The notes: generated from the sequence alone by a model not told the origin. Counted from the stretch's first letter, positions 1 to 9,186 are shown. The stretch: 64,000 nucleotides of DNA from Sphingobacterium sp. SYP-B4668 (GCF_027627455.1 NZ_CP115483.1:4278001-4342000), one strand, 5' to 3'. Numbers and translations are program-made.

Positions 1-327
1 GATTTCTTCGTATTCCTTTAAAACAGCTGTAATCTCCGCAACACCCTCTTCAACAATCTCACGGACAGTTTTCTCCTCATCTAATACCGGTTCCTGCGCA
101 AGATAGCCCACGGTGTATCCTGGGGAGAAAACCACTTCCCCTTGGTAGGCCTTGTCCAATCCAGCAATGATTTTCAAAACAGAAGACTTACCCGATCCGT
201 TGAGACCGATCACCCCTATTTTGGCACCATAAAAAAAGGAAAGATATATGTTTTTTAAAACTTGTTTTTGAGGCGGGTAAATCTTGTTTACACCTGCCAT
301 CGAAAAGATGATTTTCTCGTCAGACAT
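1..327 (-). CDS. ettA: ABC-F ATPase EttA, N-terminal part
   Basis: The gene runs off the left edge, so only the first 109 residues are visible. They begin MSDEKIIFSMAGVNKIYPP and contain a Walker A motif, GLNGSGKSS, at about residues 42-50, followed by the stretch around KAYQGEVVFSPGYTVGYLAQEP. This matches the start of EttA/YjjK, a soluble ABC-F protein with two ATPase domains and no membrane domain. In the family, EttA binds the ribosomal E site and gates entry into elongation according to ATP/ADP ratio. The start is the ATG at 327, with a TATCTTTG promoter box 27 nt upstream. It is divergent from clpC. Family assignment is firm; the rest of the protein cannot be seen. Confidence 0.9.
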   Translation of the reverse strand, partial: MSDEKIIFSMAGVNKIYPPQKQVLKNIYLSFFYGAKIGVIGLNGSGKSSVLKIIAGLDKAYQGEVVFSPGYTVGYLAQEPVLDEEKTVREIVEEGVAEITAVLKEYEEI

Positions 328-353
328 ATTGATTTTTGTAACTATTTTGTAAA

Positions 354-361
354 CAAAGATA
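354..361 (-). promoter_or_regulatory. Bacteroidota -7 box for ettA
   Basis: TATCTTTG on the minus strand fits the TAnnTTTG element recognised by the Bacteroidota primary sigma factor. It lies 27 nt upstream of the ettA ATG. No clear TTG -33 element is visible. Confidence 0.55.
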
Positions 362-515
362 ATTATTCCGCCCGATAAACTGACATTTTGCTAGATTTAG
401 ACGTATGGCGTAATTGTTGATAACATTAATAGAAAATTAGGGTAAGACTTTTGGATATATATTTATACATTTATATTATCCTTAATTCGAACTCAAAAAC
501 AGAAAGGTAAACTAC

Positions 516-3068
516 ATGGAAGCAAAATTTTCACCACGCGTAAAGGATGTAATATCCTATAGCCGAGAAGAAGCTTTACGTCTTCGTCATGATTATATTG
601 GCACAGAACATCTTTTACTTGGGTTGATTCGTGAGGGGGATGGAGTGGCGATTAAGATTTTGAAAAATATCGGTATCGATACTGCAACTCTACGACAGTC
701 TATTGAAGATGCCGTAAAAGGTTCATCGGTGTCTCGTGCACCAATTGGCAACATGCCACTAACAAAACAAGCAGAAAAAGTACTTAAAATCACATACTTA
801 GAAGCAAAGATATTCAAAAGCGACATCATCGGCACTGAGCATTTGATGCTTGCAATCTTGCGTGACGACGAAAACATCGCCTCTCAGATTCTGCAACAGT
901 ACCAAGTTACCTACGATGTGTTCAAGAATGAGGTTGAGCAAAACAAAACCACCATTACCGATGAGGCTCCGGGCTCTTCAGCAGGTGGGGATGATGATTA
1001 TCCAGAAGAGGAGCAATTCAACCAGCCTAAGAAAGTGTCGGATATCAAGTCTAAGACACCGGTATTGGACAACTTTGGGCGTGATTTGACAAAAGCTGCC
1101 GAGGAAGGTCGCCTAGATCCTATCGTGGGCCGGGAGAAAGAAATCGAGCGTGTATCACAGATTTTGTCTCGTCGTAAGAAGAACAATCCTTTGCTTATTG
1201 GGGAGCCTGGTGTTGGTAAATCTGCCATTGCAGAAGGTCTTGCGCTTCGTATTATCCAACGCAAAGTGTCACGTGTCTTGTTCAACAAGCGGGTAGTCAC
1301 ACTTGATTTGGCCTCTCTTGTAGCAGGAACGAAATACCGTGGTCAATTTGAGGAACGGATGAAAGCTGTGATGAACGAATTGGAAAAATCTCCAGATGTC
1401 ATCCTATTCATCGATGAGATTCATACTATTGTTGGCGCTGGAGGTGCTTCGGGTTCTTTGGATGCCTCAAACATGTTCAAACCTGCTTTGGCTAGGGGCG
1501 AGATTCAATGTATCGGAGCTACTACGTTAGATGAATACAGACAATATATCGAGAAAGATGGTGCTTTGGACCGTCGTTTCCAACGCGTCACCATTGAGCC
1601 TGCGTCTCATGATGAGACCATCGAGATATTGACCCGTATCAAAGATAAATACGAAGAGCATCACAATGTCAACTACACACCTGAAGCTATTGAAGCCTGT
1701 GTGTCATTGACCACCCGATACATCACTGACCGTTTCCTTCCGGACAAGGCCATTGATGCACTGGATGAGGCTGGATCACGTGTCCACCTTAACAATATAC
1801 ATGTACCACAGTCCATCATTGATATCGAACAAAAGATCGAAGAGGTCAAGGTCGAGAAAAACAAGGTTGTTCGCAGTCAGAAATACGAAGAAGCCGCTAA
1901 GCTCCGGGATTCGGAGAAAAAGCTTTTAGAAGAATTGGAACGTGAGAAGACTGCTTGGGAAGCGGAGACCAAAACTAAGCGCTACCTCGTTACCGAGGAC
2001 AATGTTGCCGAAGTGGTCTCCATGATGACAGGTATTCCGGTCCAACGTGTCAGCCAGACGGATAGCCAAAAGCTATTGAACATGGGTGATTCGATGAAGG
2101 GACGTATCATTGGACAAGATGACGCCGTTCAAAAGTTGGTCAAAGCCATACAGCGTACACGTGCTGGGTTGAAAGACCCTAAAAAACCAATCGGCTCCTT
2201 TATCTTTCTAGGCCCTACAGGGGTTGGTAAGACCGAGTTAGCAAAAGAGTTGGCTAGATTCATGTTCGATTCGGAGGATTCGTTGATCCAGATTGATATG
2301 AGTGAGTACATGGAGAAATTTGCGGTATCCAGATTAGTGGGAGCGCCTCCAGGATATGTAGGATATGAAGAAGGTGGACAATTGACAGAGAAGGTCCGTC
2401 GCAAACCTTATGCAGTAGTCTTACTGGATGAGATTGAAAAGGCACATCCCGATGTCTTCAACTTATTGTTACAGGTATTGGATGAAGGACAGTTGACAGA
2501 CAGTCTTGGTCGCCGGGTAGATTTTCGTAATACCATCATCATCATGACTTCTAATATCGGAGCCCGTCAGTTGAAGGAATTTGGGCAAGGAGTAGGATTT
2601 ACAACTGCTGCAAAAACAACCCAAGCTGACTCGCACGCTAGAGGTGTTATCGAAACGGCCTTGAAACGCGCTTTTGCTCCAGAATTCTTGAATCGCGTAG
2701 ATGATGTCATCGTATTCAACTCCTTGAATAAAGAGCACATCTTCAAGATTATCGATATCGAATTGAAATCTTTGTTCGCACGTATCGAAGGATTGGGCTA
2801 TCATATCGAACTGACAGATACTGCCAAAGACTACATCGCGGAGAAAGGGTATGACACCAATTTCGGTGCTAGACCACTGAAACGTGCTATTCAAAAATAT
2901 CTTGAAGATCCAATTGCTGAAGAAATCCTCAGAGGAGAAATTCAAAGCGGAGGCACATTGACGGTAGATTTGGATAAAGAAAAAAATGAAATCACGGTCA
3001 AGGGCCAACCTTCTAAAGGAGGAGGAAAAGATAAACCCAAAGAGTCTGACGTATCTAAAGACAACTAA
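516..3068 (+). CDS. clpC: ATP-dependent Clp protease ATPase subunit ClpC
   Basis: 850 residues, the full length expected for a class I Hsp100 unfoldase. Two Clp-N repeats fill residues 1-145 (the EALRLRHDYIGTEHLLLG and ILRDDENIAS regions). AAA+ module 1 has Walker A GEPGVGKSA near residue 230 and Walker B LFIDEIH near 298. A UVR-type middle segment (AAKLRDSEKKLLEELE) is near 462-480, which separates ClpC from ClpA. AAA+ module 2 has Walker A GPTGVGKTE near 566. A GVGF motif near 693 is in the position of the loop that docks onto ClpP. The role is unfolding proteins for ClpP degradation in the cytoplasm. A strong hairpin terminator follows, so the gene appears monocistronic; its promoter is not obvious in the 188-bp divergent spacer. 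Confidence 0.96.
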   Translation: MEAKFSPRVKDVISYSREEALRLRHDYIGTEHLLLGLIREGDGVAIKILKNIGIDTATLRQSIEDAVKGSSVSRAPIGNMPLTKQAEKVLKITYLEAKIFKSDIIGTEHLMLAILRDDENIASQILQQYQVTYDVFKNEVEQNKTTITDEAPGSSAGGDDDYPEEEQFNQPKKVSDIKSKTPVLDNFGRDLTKAAEEGRLDPIVGREKEIERVSQILSRRKKNNPLLIGEPGVGKSAIAEGLALRIIQRKVSRVLFNKRVVTLDLASLVAGTKYRGQFEERMKAVMNELEKSPDVILFIDEIHTIVGAGGASGSLDASNMFKPALARGEIQCIGATTLDEYRQYIEKDGALDRRFQRVTIEPASHDETIEILTRIKDKYEEHHNVNYTPEAIEACVSLTTRYITDRFLPDKAIDALDEAGSRVHLNNIHVPQSIIDIEQKIEEVKVEKNKVVRSQKYEEAAKLRDSEKKLLEELEREKTAWEAETKTKRYLVTEDNVAEVVSMMTGIPVQRVSQTDSQKLLNMGDSMKGRIIGQDDAVQKLVKAIQRTRAGLKDPKKPIGSFIFLGPTGVGKTELAKELARFMFDSEDSLIQIDMSEYMEKFAVSRLVGAPPGYVGYEEGGQLTEKVRRKPYAVVLLDEIEKAHPDVFNLLLQVLDEGQLTDSLGRRVDFRNTIIIMTSNIGARQLKEFGQGVGFTTAAKTTQADSHARGVIETALKRAFAPEFLNRVDDVIVFNSLNKEHIFKIIDIELKSLFARIEGLGYHIELTDTAKDYIAEKGYDTNFGARPLKRAIQKYLEDPIAEEILRGEIQSGGTLTVDLDKEKNEITVKGQPSKGGGKDKPKESDVSKDN

Positions 3069-3092
3069 GGATACCACCGACTTAATCAATAG

Positions 3093-3124
3093 AAAATCAC
3101 CAGATTAGTCTGGTGATTTTTTTT
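3093..3124 (+). terminator. Intrinsic terminator after clpC
   Basis: A 10-bp stem (AATCACCAGA at 3095-3104 with TCTGGTGATT at 3109-3118), a TTAG loop and a run of eight T. It ends the clpC transcript. Confidence 0.9.
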
Positions 3125-3242
3125 GACCCTATGTAGCTTACCTTGTATAGTATTTGGTTGCTATGCCCTTCATGGGACAAATAAATGCGTTACGCTTTTT
3201 TTATGGCAGAATTTTTGCTTCTTAGATTAAACTTAATTCATA

Positions 3243-3250
3243 TATCTTTG
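3243..3250 (+). promoter_or_regulatory. -7 box for the 3.3 kb lipoprotein gene
   Basis: TATCTTTG fits TAnnTTTG and lies 41 nt before the ATG at 3292. The nearest TTTG (3214-3217) is 25 nt upstream, which is wider than the usual 19-21 nt. Confidence 0.5.
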
Positions 3251-3291
3251 TCTTATCATAAACAAGTATAAATTTTAAAACACATATACAC

Positions 3292-3732
3292 ATGAAAAGA
3301 TTTTTATTAGCCTTAGTCGTGATTGGCATGACGATTGGATTGTCAAGTTGCACGAAAGAGTATATCACGAACTACTTGCCTGGTGTGAGTTATGTGGTAC
3401 CTGTTACATCCAACCAGTGGACAGGCGGCGGCAATGGTATTTACCAAACTACCATAGCTATGAAAGATTTGGACAAAGCGTATTTTGAAGATGGCCATGT
3501 TAATGTTGCCGTTTCATTCAATAGCAACGCAGACTATTATGAAAATATCCCAGGAGACTTGGAGAGCTTTTACAAGATCAATAATGAGGAGAGAGTCACA
3601 CTACATAGTTATAGCGCAAAATACAGTATTGGTCAGGTAGTTATTACTGCTGAAAGATTGGGAGGGGATAATAGAGCCCCTGAAGATATGCTTGTGAAGA
3701 TTGTCCTTACAGATGCTGATATTGGCAACTAA
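3292..3732 (+). CDS. Small secreted lipoprotein of unknown function
   Basis: 146 residues. The N-terminus MKRFLLALVVIGMTIGLSSC is a lipoprotein signal peptide with lipobox LSSC, so Cys20 should be lipidated. The rest is polar, with Tyr/Asn-rich strands and no long hydrophobic segment, which suggests a small beta-rich periplasmic or surface domain. No catalytic motif was recognised. The start is the first ATG, with a promoter box 41 nt upstream, and the gene converges on recN across a 46-bp palindrome. The lipoprotein call is firm; the function is unknown. Confidence 0.85.
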   Translation: MKRFLLALVVIGMTIGLSSCTKEYITNYLPGVSYVVPVTSNQWTGGGNGIYQTTIAMKDLDKAYFEDGHVNVAVSFNSNADYYENIPGDLESFYKINNEERVTLHSYSAKYSIGQVVITAERLGGDNRAPEDMLVKIVLTDADIGN

Positions 3733-3744
3733 GAAATTCGAACG

Positions 3745-3790
3745 TATAAACTATAACGGGATTCCAATTGGAATCCCGTTATAGTTTATA
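3745..3790. terminator. 46-bp perfect palindrome, probable bidirectional terminator
   Basis: Positions 3745-3767 are the exact reverse complement of 3768-3790, centred on CCAATTGG. It lies between two convergent genes (lipoprotein on plus, recN on minus). The arms end in A/T-rich sequence on both sides, as expected of a terminator serving both strands, but the stem is longer than usual and has no designed loop. Confidence 0.75.
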
Positions 3791-3820
3791 CTATTCTCTA
3801 AATATAGATAGTCATACGCA

Positions 3821-5482
3821 CTACCCTTCGATTAGTTCGGCAGCATGCTGTAGAGCTGCCTCTCCGGGATTGGATCCGCTCAACATCTGCGCTACTTCTA
3901 TTACCCGCTGCTCTGGAGATAGCAGAATGATATTAGATTGGGTCTTGTCACCCCTATCCTCTTTGTATACCTTAAAGTGGCTAATTCCTTTTGAAGCTAT
4001 TTGCGGCAGATGCGTAATAGCCATCACCTGCATATTGGCAGCCAATCTGTGCATAATCTCCCCTACTTTCAATGCCACTTCCCCCGATATACCGGTATCA
4101 ATCTCATCAAATATAATGGTTGGCAAAGCAGTAGACTGTGCAACGAGGGATTTCAATGCCAGCATCACACGTGACAACTCTCCCCCTGAAGCTACTTTAT
4201 GGATAGGCTTTAGCTCTTGCCCTTTATTTGCTGAAAATAAAAACTGTACCGTATCTTGCCCCGACTCTTTAAACAGACCTTCCTGCATTTGTTGCAGGTC
4301 GATATGCAATTGTGCATGAGGCATACCTACTTCATCCAATACGGCCTCTACATGTTGTTGAATTTGGGGAATTACTCGTCTTCGAGATTCGGACAATTCG
4401 GATGCTGCTATTTTTGTTTCTTTTTCAAGGAGGGATACTTCTTTTTCGAGATGTAACAACTGCTCTTCTTGTCCTGATGTAGCTATAATCTTGGATTCAA
4501 TATCATCTCGTAGTGCAATCAATTCCTCTACTTGATCCAATCGATGTTTCTTCTGTAGCGTATACAATAGGCTAAGGCGTTCATTAACGATGTTCAAGCG
4601 ATTTTCGTCCAACACGACCCCTTGCTCCAGTGCTTCTACTTCTTGTACGATATCCTTCAGCTCGATATGCACACTCTGTAAACGGGCGACTATAGTTTCA
4701 GCTGTCGGCATATACCTCTGCGCTTGTTGCAAGTATGTCAATGCATCCTTGACCATCCCCAGCGCATTGGCTTCCTGCTCGACTAAATACTGGGTAGCGC
4801 CTAACAACGTCCGCTTTATCTCTTCAGCATTTTCCAATTGTCGTTGTTCGTCTTCCAGTTCGGATTGCTCCCCAGTTTTCAAACCGGCCTGCTCTAGCTC
4901 ATTGAATAGAAATTGGTGATAATCCATCTCCGCATGGGCAGCTTCTATAGATGAGCGAAGTTGCGCCAATGCTTTACTTTTAGATTTGTAGTTTTTAAAC
5001 GTTTGTGAAAAGCTTTCCTTCAAAGCTCCATTCTGAGCGATACCATCGATGACCATCAATTGGAAAGCTTCGGTATTAATCTGTAAGGTGGCATGCTGTG
5101 AGTGCACATCGATTAGTTGCTCACCTAAGCCCTTAAGTACCGTTAGATTGACCGGTGAGTCATTGACAAAAGCACGAGACTTGCCATCGACGCTAATCTC
5201 CCTGCGAATAATGGTTTCTTCGTCATAATCCATATCATTTTCTTCGAAAAAAGCCTGAAGATGATACGATCCGATATTGAAATATCCTTCTATGATGCAT
5301 TTTCGATCCTGATTAAAGAAGTATTTACCTTCTACTCTACTGCCCAAGATGAGGGCGAGGGCCCCCATGATAATGGATTTTCCGGCACCGGTCTCCCCAG
5401 TAATGATATTTAAGCCCCTATCAAAAGAAATATCTAGGGTATCGATAAGTGCATAATTTCGAATATAGAGTCTGCTCAGCAT
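3821..5482 (-). CDS. recN: DNA repair protein RecN
   Basis: 553 residues, the normal RecN length. The protein starts MLSRLYIRNYALIDTLDISF and has Walker A GETGAGKS at about 29-36. A long central coiled coil (about 160-370) is rich in Glu, Gln and Leu. The C-terminal ATPase half has the signature ASGGELSRVMLALK and Walker B PTIIFDEIDTGISG. RecN is an SMC-like ATPase that gathers broken DNA ends for RecA-dependent repair. The ATG at 5482 is 15 bp after the stop of the DUF4835 gene, so the two form an operon, an arrangement common in Bacteroidota. Confidence 0.97.
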   Translation of the reverse strand: MLSRLYIRNYALIDTLDISFDRGLNIITGETGAGKSIIMGALALILGSRVEGKYFFNQDRKCIIEGYFNIGSYHLQAFFEENDMDYDEETIIRREISVDGKSRAFVNDSPVNLTVLKGLGEQLIDVHSQHATLQINTEAFQLMVIDGIAQNGALKESFSQTFKNYKSKSKALAQLRSSIEAAHAEMDYHQFLFNELEQAGLKTGEQSELEDEQRQLENAEEIKRTLLGATQYLVEQEANALGMVKDALTYLQQAQRYMPTAETIVARLQSVHIELKDIVQEVEALEQGVVLDENRLNIVNERLSLLYTLQKKHRLDQVEELIALRDDIESKIIATSGQEEQLLHLEKEVSLLEKETKIAASELSESRRRVIPQIQQHVEAVLDEVGMPHAQLHIDLQQMQEGLFKESGQDTVQFLFSANKGQELKPIHKVASGGELSRVMLALKSLVAQSTALPTIIFDEIDTGISGEVALKVGEIMHRLAANMQVMAITHLPQIASKGISHFKVYKEDRGDKTQSNIILLSPEQRVIEVAQMLSGSNPGEAALQHAAELIEG

Positions 5483-5497
5483 AGTAATCGGTCTCGC

Positions 5498-6391
5498 TTA
5501 TTTTCTGATTTCTTCGTATTGCGTTGAATTCGTAGGGTCTACTTCTACCAATAAATTATAGGCCTTCACGCCCTCATTGCCAGGCATCTTACTGAAGATT
5601 CCCACAAATTCTTTGGCCTTTGCCGCATAAAATGCGGAAGTCAAGATATTACCGCTATTATTACGGTCTACCTCTTTCAATCTAGGAAGTTGATCGGCCA
5701 TCATTTTTCTAGCTTCGGTTTCATTGGCAGACATTTTATCCAAGCCCTTGAGGTGGTAATAGTACGAGAACTCCCGATAGGGTGCATATCGCCTATCTGT
5801 CAGATTGGTAATCAACCAATAGCGGTTGTCAAAAGCATCCATCGACCGCCAGCCGACGTAATCACCATTTTGGGAATAGTTCACAATATCCTTCGCAACT
5901 GAGAAAAATGGATTTCCGCCGTTCAATTTAAAAGAATCTGCATCCATTCCAATGATGACATTGGCATAAAAACCTAGCAACGAAGAGAGGTTGCTCATAT
6001 ACTGATTCTCGTTGTAGTCCAACAAATCTCCCTCTACATAAGAAAAATTGAAATAACGGTCGTTAAAAGCTAAAATGGGACTATTATAATTGGTGCCAAA
6101 AACTGGTCTCGAAGAGAATATTTGGGCTGTAGCTTTGAATTCCTTAGAGCCATCCCAGGACGTAATCGTAATCAGCATTGCTCCATCTATACGTTCCTCA
6201 TTTTGCACTTTATTGGGCGTCCACGGCCTGTTATTCAGAAAATCAGTAATCGCTTTCTGCAGGACTTCTAAAGAGCGCTTATTGGTATTCTGCACCTGCG
6301 GTGACTGTACATCTACGCGGATATTAAGCTCTTGCGCCGACAGGCGACACACCAATAGGCTTAATAGAAGGACACTTATTAGCTTATACAT
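5498..6391 (-). CDS. DUF4835 family secreted protein
   Basis: 297 residues from the chosen start MYKLISVLLLSLLVCRLSAQ, a Sec signal peptide ending at a typical SAQ-E site. The reading frame is open for 20 more codons upstream, but a complete promoter (TTG-N20-TAAGTTTG) lies inside that extension, so ATG 6391 is the better start. The mature part (ELNIRVDVQSPQVQNTNKRSLEVLQKAITDFLNN...) matches the DUF4835 family that usually precedes recN in Bacteroidota. The protein is probably periplasmic; its molecular role is not established. It is the first gene of a recN operon and divergent from the SprT-like gene. Confidence 0.85.
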   Translation of the reverse strand: MYKLISVLLLSLLVCRLSAQELNIRVDVQSPQVQNTNKRSLEVLQKAITDFLNNRPWTPNKVQNEERIDGAMLITITSWDGSKEFKATAQIFSSRPVFGTNYNSPILAFNDRYFNFSYVEGDLLDYNENQYMSNLSSLLGFYANVIIGMDADSFKLNGGNPFFSVAKDIVNYSQNGDYVGWRSMDAFDNRYWLITNLTDRRYAPYREFSYYYHLKGLDKMSANETEARKMMADQLPRLKEVDRNNSGNILTSAFYAAKAKEFVGIFSKMPGNEGVKAYNLLVEVDPTNSTQYEEIRK

Positions 6392-6420
6392 ATATTTCTG
6401 ACAAACGGGATTTATATGCT

Positions 6421-6451
6421 CAAACTTAGAAAAAATGCTTTGCATTCGCAA
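6421..6451 (-). promoter_or_regulatory. Promoter of the DUF4835-recN operon
   Basis: On the minus strand, TTG (6451-6449), a 20-nt spacer and TAAGTTTG (6428-6421). This fits the Bacteroidota -33/-7 consensus, 30 nt before the ATG at 6391, and it fixes the start codon. Confidence 0.75.
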
Positions 6452-6496
6452 GCCAATCCATCAACTTAGGGGCTGCCTATGCATATCTCACTCCCC

Positions 6497-6528
6497 TTGG
6501 CACATTCGCAATTAAATGACTAATTTTG
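6497..6528 (+). promoter_or_regulatory. Promoter of the SprT-like gene, very close to its ATG
   Basis: TTG (6497-6499), a 21-nt spacer and TAATTTTG (6521-6528). The -7 box ends only 6 nt before the ATG at 6535, so the transcript would have almost no leader and no room for a ribosome-binding site. Confidence 0.65.
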
Positions 6529-6534
6529 GACAGT

Positions 6535-7158
6535 ATGCCTGACTATATCCAACAATTGCAAAAACATATGCCAGAAGTGGCTGCCCCTATTATCGCTCAA
6601 TGGATAGTGGATTCTAAATGCCATTTTCGAATAAGCAGGGCACGCGTAACCAAATTTGGAGATTATCAAGCGCCTTATCGGGGACAACCGCATAAAATAT
6701 CGGTCAATAACAATCTTAACCCCTACGCATTCTTGATTACAACTATTCATGAATTTGCTCATTTGCGTACGTGGCAGCAGCATAAGAATAAAGTGAAACC
6801 TCATGGCGGCGAATGGAAAGCTAACTTCAAATTTCTAATGGCTCCATTCTTACAGCTTCAAGTATTTCCAGAAAAGATACTCGTTGCCGTTGTCAGCTAT
6901 TTGGATAATCCCGCAGCTTCCAGTTGCACGGATTTGCATCTATATCGAACACTGAAGGAATTTGACCCGCCACAGACGGAGACGACTATCACAGTGGAAA
7001 TGTTGGAACAAGATGATTTTTTCAGCATGAAAAATGGACGGACTTTTCAACGTAAAGAGAAAATCAGAAAACGTTATAAATGTATAGAGATACCTTCCAA
7101 TAAAATCTATTTATTCCACCCTATCGCTGAGATTGTCCCATTAAAGAAACCTTCGTAA
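6535..7158 (+). CDS. SprT-like zinc metalloprotein
   Basis: 207 residues from the ATG at 6535; an in-frame TTG at 6526 overlaps the promoter box and is rejected. The N-terminal half carries the HExxH zinc motif as HEFAH at about residue 76, followed by a downstream His (KPHGGEW), the layout of the SprT-like domain. No signal peptide is present, so it should be cytoplasmic. SprT/Spartan relatives act on DNA-protein crosslinks in eukaryotes; the bacterial role is unclear. The C-terminal 80 residues are basic and less distinctive. It is divergent from DUF4835. Confidence 0.8.
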   Translation: MPDYIQQLQKHMPEVAAPIIAQWIVDSKCHFRISRARVTKFGDYQAPYRGQPHKISVNNNLNPYAFLITTIHEFAHLRTWQQHKNKVKPHGGEWKANFKFLMAPFLQLQVFPEKILVAVVSYLDNPAASSCTDLHLYRTLKEFDPPQTETTITVEMLEQDDFFSMKNGRTFQRKEKIRKRYKCIEIPSNKIYLFHPIAEIVPLKKPS

Positions 7159-7183
7159 GTTCAACACCTCCTTGTGTTGAACT
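7158..7183 (+). terminator. Hairpin at the stop codon of the SprT-like gene
   Basis: AGTTCAACAC and GTGTTGAACT form a 10-bp perfect stem with a 6-nt loop, beginning at the last base of the stop codon. Only short T runs follow, so termination is plausible but not certain. Confidence 0.5.
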
Positions 7184-7257
7184 TGATTCGGCATCTGTAG
7201 GTCTGTAGCGGAAAACGAAGTCAGATGCGTAGAACTTTGAGACCCTGAATCAAGTTC

Positions 7258-7375
7258 AGGGTGACGTAGTGGTAAAGTAAGGGTAACATAAGGGACTACA
7301 ATATTAAAAAAGAATAGGGTGACGTAGTGGTAAAGTAAGGGTGACATACTTAATGAAATTCAGGGTGACGTCTAT
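7258..7375 (+). repeat. Intergenic direct repeat with a palindromic flank
   Basis: A 32-nt unit (7258-7289, beginning AGGGTGACGTAGTGG) recurs at 7316-7347 with one difference, and its first 9 bases recur around 7362-7370. A hairpin, CCCTGAATCAAGTTCAGGG, at 7243-7261 overlaps the first copy. This looks like a decayed palindromic intergenic repeat. The 366-bp gap 7159-7524 otherwise holds only the promoter of the M28 gene. Confidence 0.7.
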
Positions 7376-7412
7376 AATCACAGTGACATATAGCAAGGTA
7401 TCATAGCTGCTG

Positions 7413-7448
7413 GTGATTATGAAATCATGAAAGTTTTATCTAAGTTTG
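7413..7448 (+). promoter_or_regulatory. Promoter region of the M28 peptidase gene, shared with pyrC
   Basis: TAAGTTTG at 7441-7448 is a perfect -7 box. The 36 nt from 7413 to 7448 match 37230-37195 (minus strand, upstream of pyrC) with a single mismatch. The core TTTATCTAAGTTTG is also found at 9240-9253. Confidence 0.7.
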
Positions 7449-7524
7449 GGTACCAAATACCTTCAAACAACAGTACTTGAGAAGGCATAGCTACGAAAAC
7501 AAAACGTGTAAACACAACAAACAC

Positions 7525-9186
7525 ATGAGACTACTTCATTTCCTATCTGTACTTGCCATCACCATGCTCGGTGTATCCTGTCAAAATAAGAAAGCTAATT
7601 CTGATTCGGTTCATGACACCAGTGGACTAGATTCGGTTGCGCTCGGAGCTATATCTGAGAGCAGCTACAAAAAATACGTTGAGGAGCTTTCATCCGATGC
7701 ATTTGAAGGCCGGAAACCCTTTACAAAAGGTGATACTCTGGCTGTGACCTATATCGAAGAGCAGTTCAAACAGCTGGGATTGGCTCCAGGAAATGGTGAC
7801 AGTTTTTTTCAAGAAGTCCCTATGGTAGAAATCAGCAGCACCGCTCCCTCACAACTTACCTTAACCGGAGCCTCAGGCAAATTGACTATCAATAATCTAG
7901 CGGATTATGTTATCGGCAGTAGACAATTAAAAGAAAACATTGATGTCGACCAATCGGAGCTGGTCTTTGCCGGATTTGGCATCATTGCGCCTGAATACAA
8001 CTGGAATGACTATGACGGGTTGAATGTAAAAGGAAAAACCGTTGTTGTCATGGTCAATGACCCCGGACGGTATGACAAAACGCTCTTTAAAGGGGATACC
8101 ATGACCTACTACGGTCGGTGGACCTATAAATATGAAGAGGCCGCTAGACAAGGTGCAGCTGGTGTATTAATCATCCATGATAAAGGAGCGGCAAGCTATG
8201 ACTGGGACGTGGTAAGATCAGGATGGAGTGGCTCCCAATTGGACCTTGTCTCCAAAGACAAAGGAGAGTCTTATACCGCATATGAAGGATGGATATCTGC
8301 AGAAACCACAAAGAAGCTCTTTGCACTATCTGGAATACAAGAAGATTTGATTGCTCAGGCGAAGAAGCCGGGTTTTAAACCTCGAAGTCTCGGCATTACG
8401 ACGGATGTTCGAATCAAGAATAGGTATCGTACGTCAACCTCCAACAATGTCATTGCTAAATTGGAGGGTAGTACACGTAAAGATGAAGTGATTATATATA
8501 CAGCCCATTGGGATCATTTGGGAATAGGCGAACCGGTAGATGGGGACTCTATTTATAATGGCGCGATAGATAATGCCGCAGGGGTAGCGGCACTTTTTGA
8601 AATCGCGAAGGCATTCAAAGCAGCTAAAGTACAGCCCGAACGTACGATTGTTTTCATGGCGGTCACAGCCGAAGAACAGGGCCTGTTGGGCTCTGCCTAC
8701 TATGCTGCAAATCCTATCTATCCTTTAAAAAAAACGGTTGCTAACCTGAATATGGATGCTTTCAGTCCAATGGGGGCAACCAAAGATGTATCTATAGTAG
8801 GTATGGGGCATTCGGAATTAGATGAGTATGCTGCACGGTCGGCCGCCAAGTTCGGGCGCGAAGTACACGACTCTGGCAACCCTTCTTCTGGTGGTTTTTT
8901 CCGTTCGGACCATTTCAATTTTGTAAAAAAAGGGGTTCCTGCTCTTTTTATGGGGAGTGGAGACCAATATCTTGAAACGGACACTACGGTATTACAAAAT
9001 CGTAAGAAATTACTGTCAGGCAGGTATCACGCACCCTCGGATGAGGTTGATCCACATTGGGACTTCAACGGGATAATCGCAGATATCAAGCTCTTCTTTG
9101 ATATGGGCTACACGATGAGCCTTGAAGCCACATATCCAAAATGGAAAGACAAGTCTGAATTCAGACATGTAGGAAGTAAACGATAA
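7525..9186 (+). CDS. M28-family aminopeptidase lipoprotein
   Basis: 553 residues from ATG 7525, where MRLLHFLSVLAITMLGVSC is a lipoprotein signal peptide; 16 codons upstream in frame precede it without a better start. A PA-type insert (about 170-300, including GAAGVLIIHDKGA) precedes the peptidase core. Zinc ligands of the M28 family can be read in order: His in TAHWDHLG, Asp in DNAAGVA, Glu-Glu in AEEQGLLGS, Asp in LNMDAF and a late His in HAPSDEVD. These enzymes remove N-terminal residues from peptides, here in the periplasm or at the cell surface. It appears monocistronic. Confidence 0.92.
   Translation: MRLLHFLSVLAITMLGVSCQNKKANSDSVHDTSGLDSVALGAISESSYKKYVEELSSDAFEGRKPFTKGDTLAVTYIEEQFKQLGLAPGNGDSFFQEVPMVEISSTAPSQLTLTGASGKLTINNLADYVIGSRQLKENIDVDQSELVFAGFGIIAPEYNWNDYDGLNVKGKTVVVMVNDPGRYDKTLFKGDTMTYYGRWTYKYEEAARQGAAGVLIIHDKGAASYDWDVVRSGWSGSQLDLVSKDKGESYTAYEGWISAETTKKLFALSGIQEDLIAQAKKPGFKPRSLGITTDVRIKNRYRTSTSNNVIAKLEGSTRKDEVIIYTAHWDHLGIGEPVDGDSIYNGAIDNAAGVAALFEIAKAFKAAKVQPERTIVFMAVTAEEQGLLGSAYYAANPIYPLKKTVANLNMDAFSPMGATKDVSIVGMGHSELDEYAARSAAKFGREVHDSGNPSSGGFFRSDHFNFVKKGVPALFMGSGDQYLETDTTVLQNRKKLLSGRYHAPSDEVDPHWDFNGIIADIKLFFDMGYTMSLEATYPKWKDKSEFRHVGSKR

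Noticed and set aside
2469..3089. 206-codon minus-strand frame opposite the end of clpC
   Set aside because: Fully antisense to a well-conserved clpC region; codon-mirror shadow with no ribosome site or motif.
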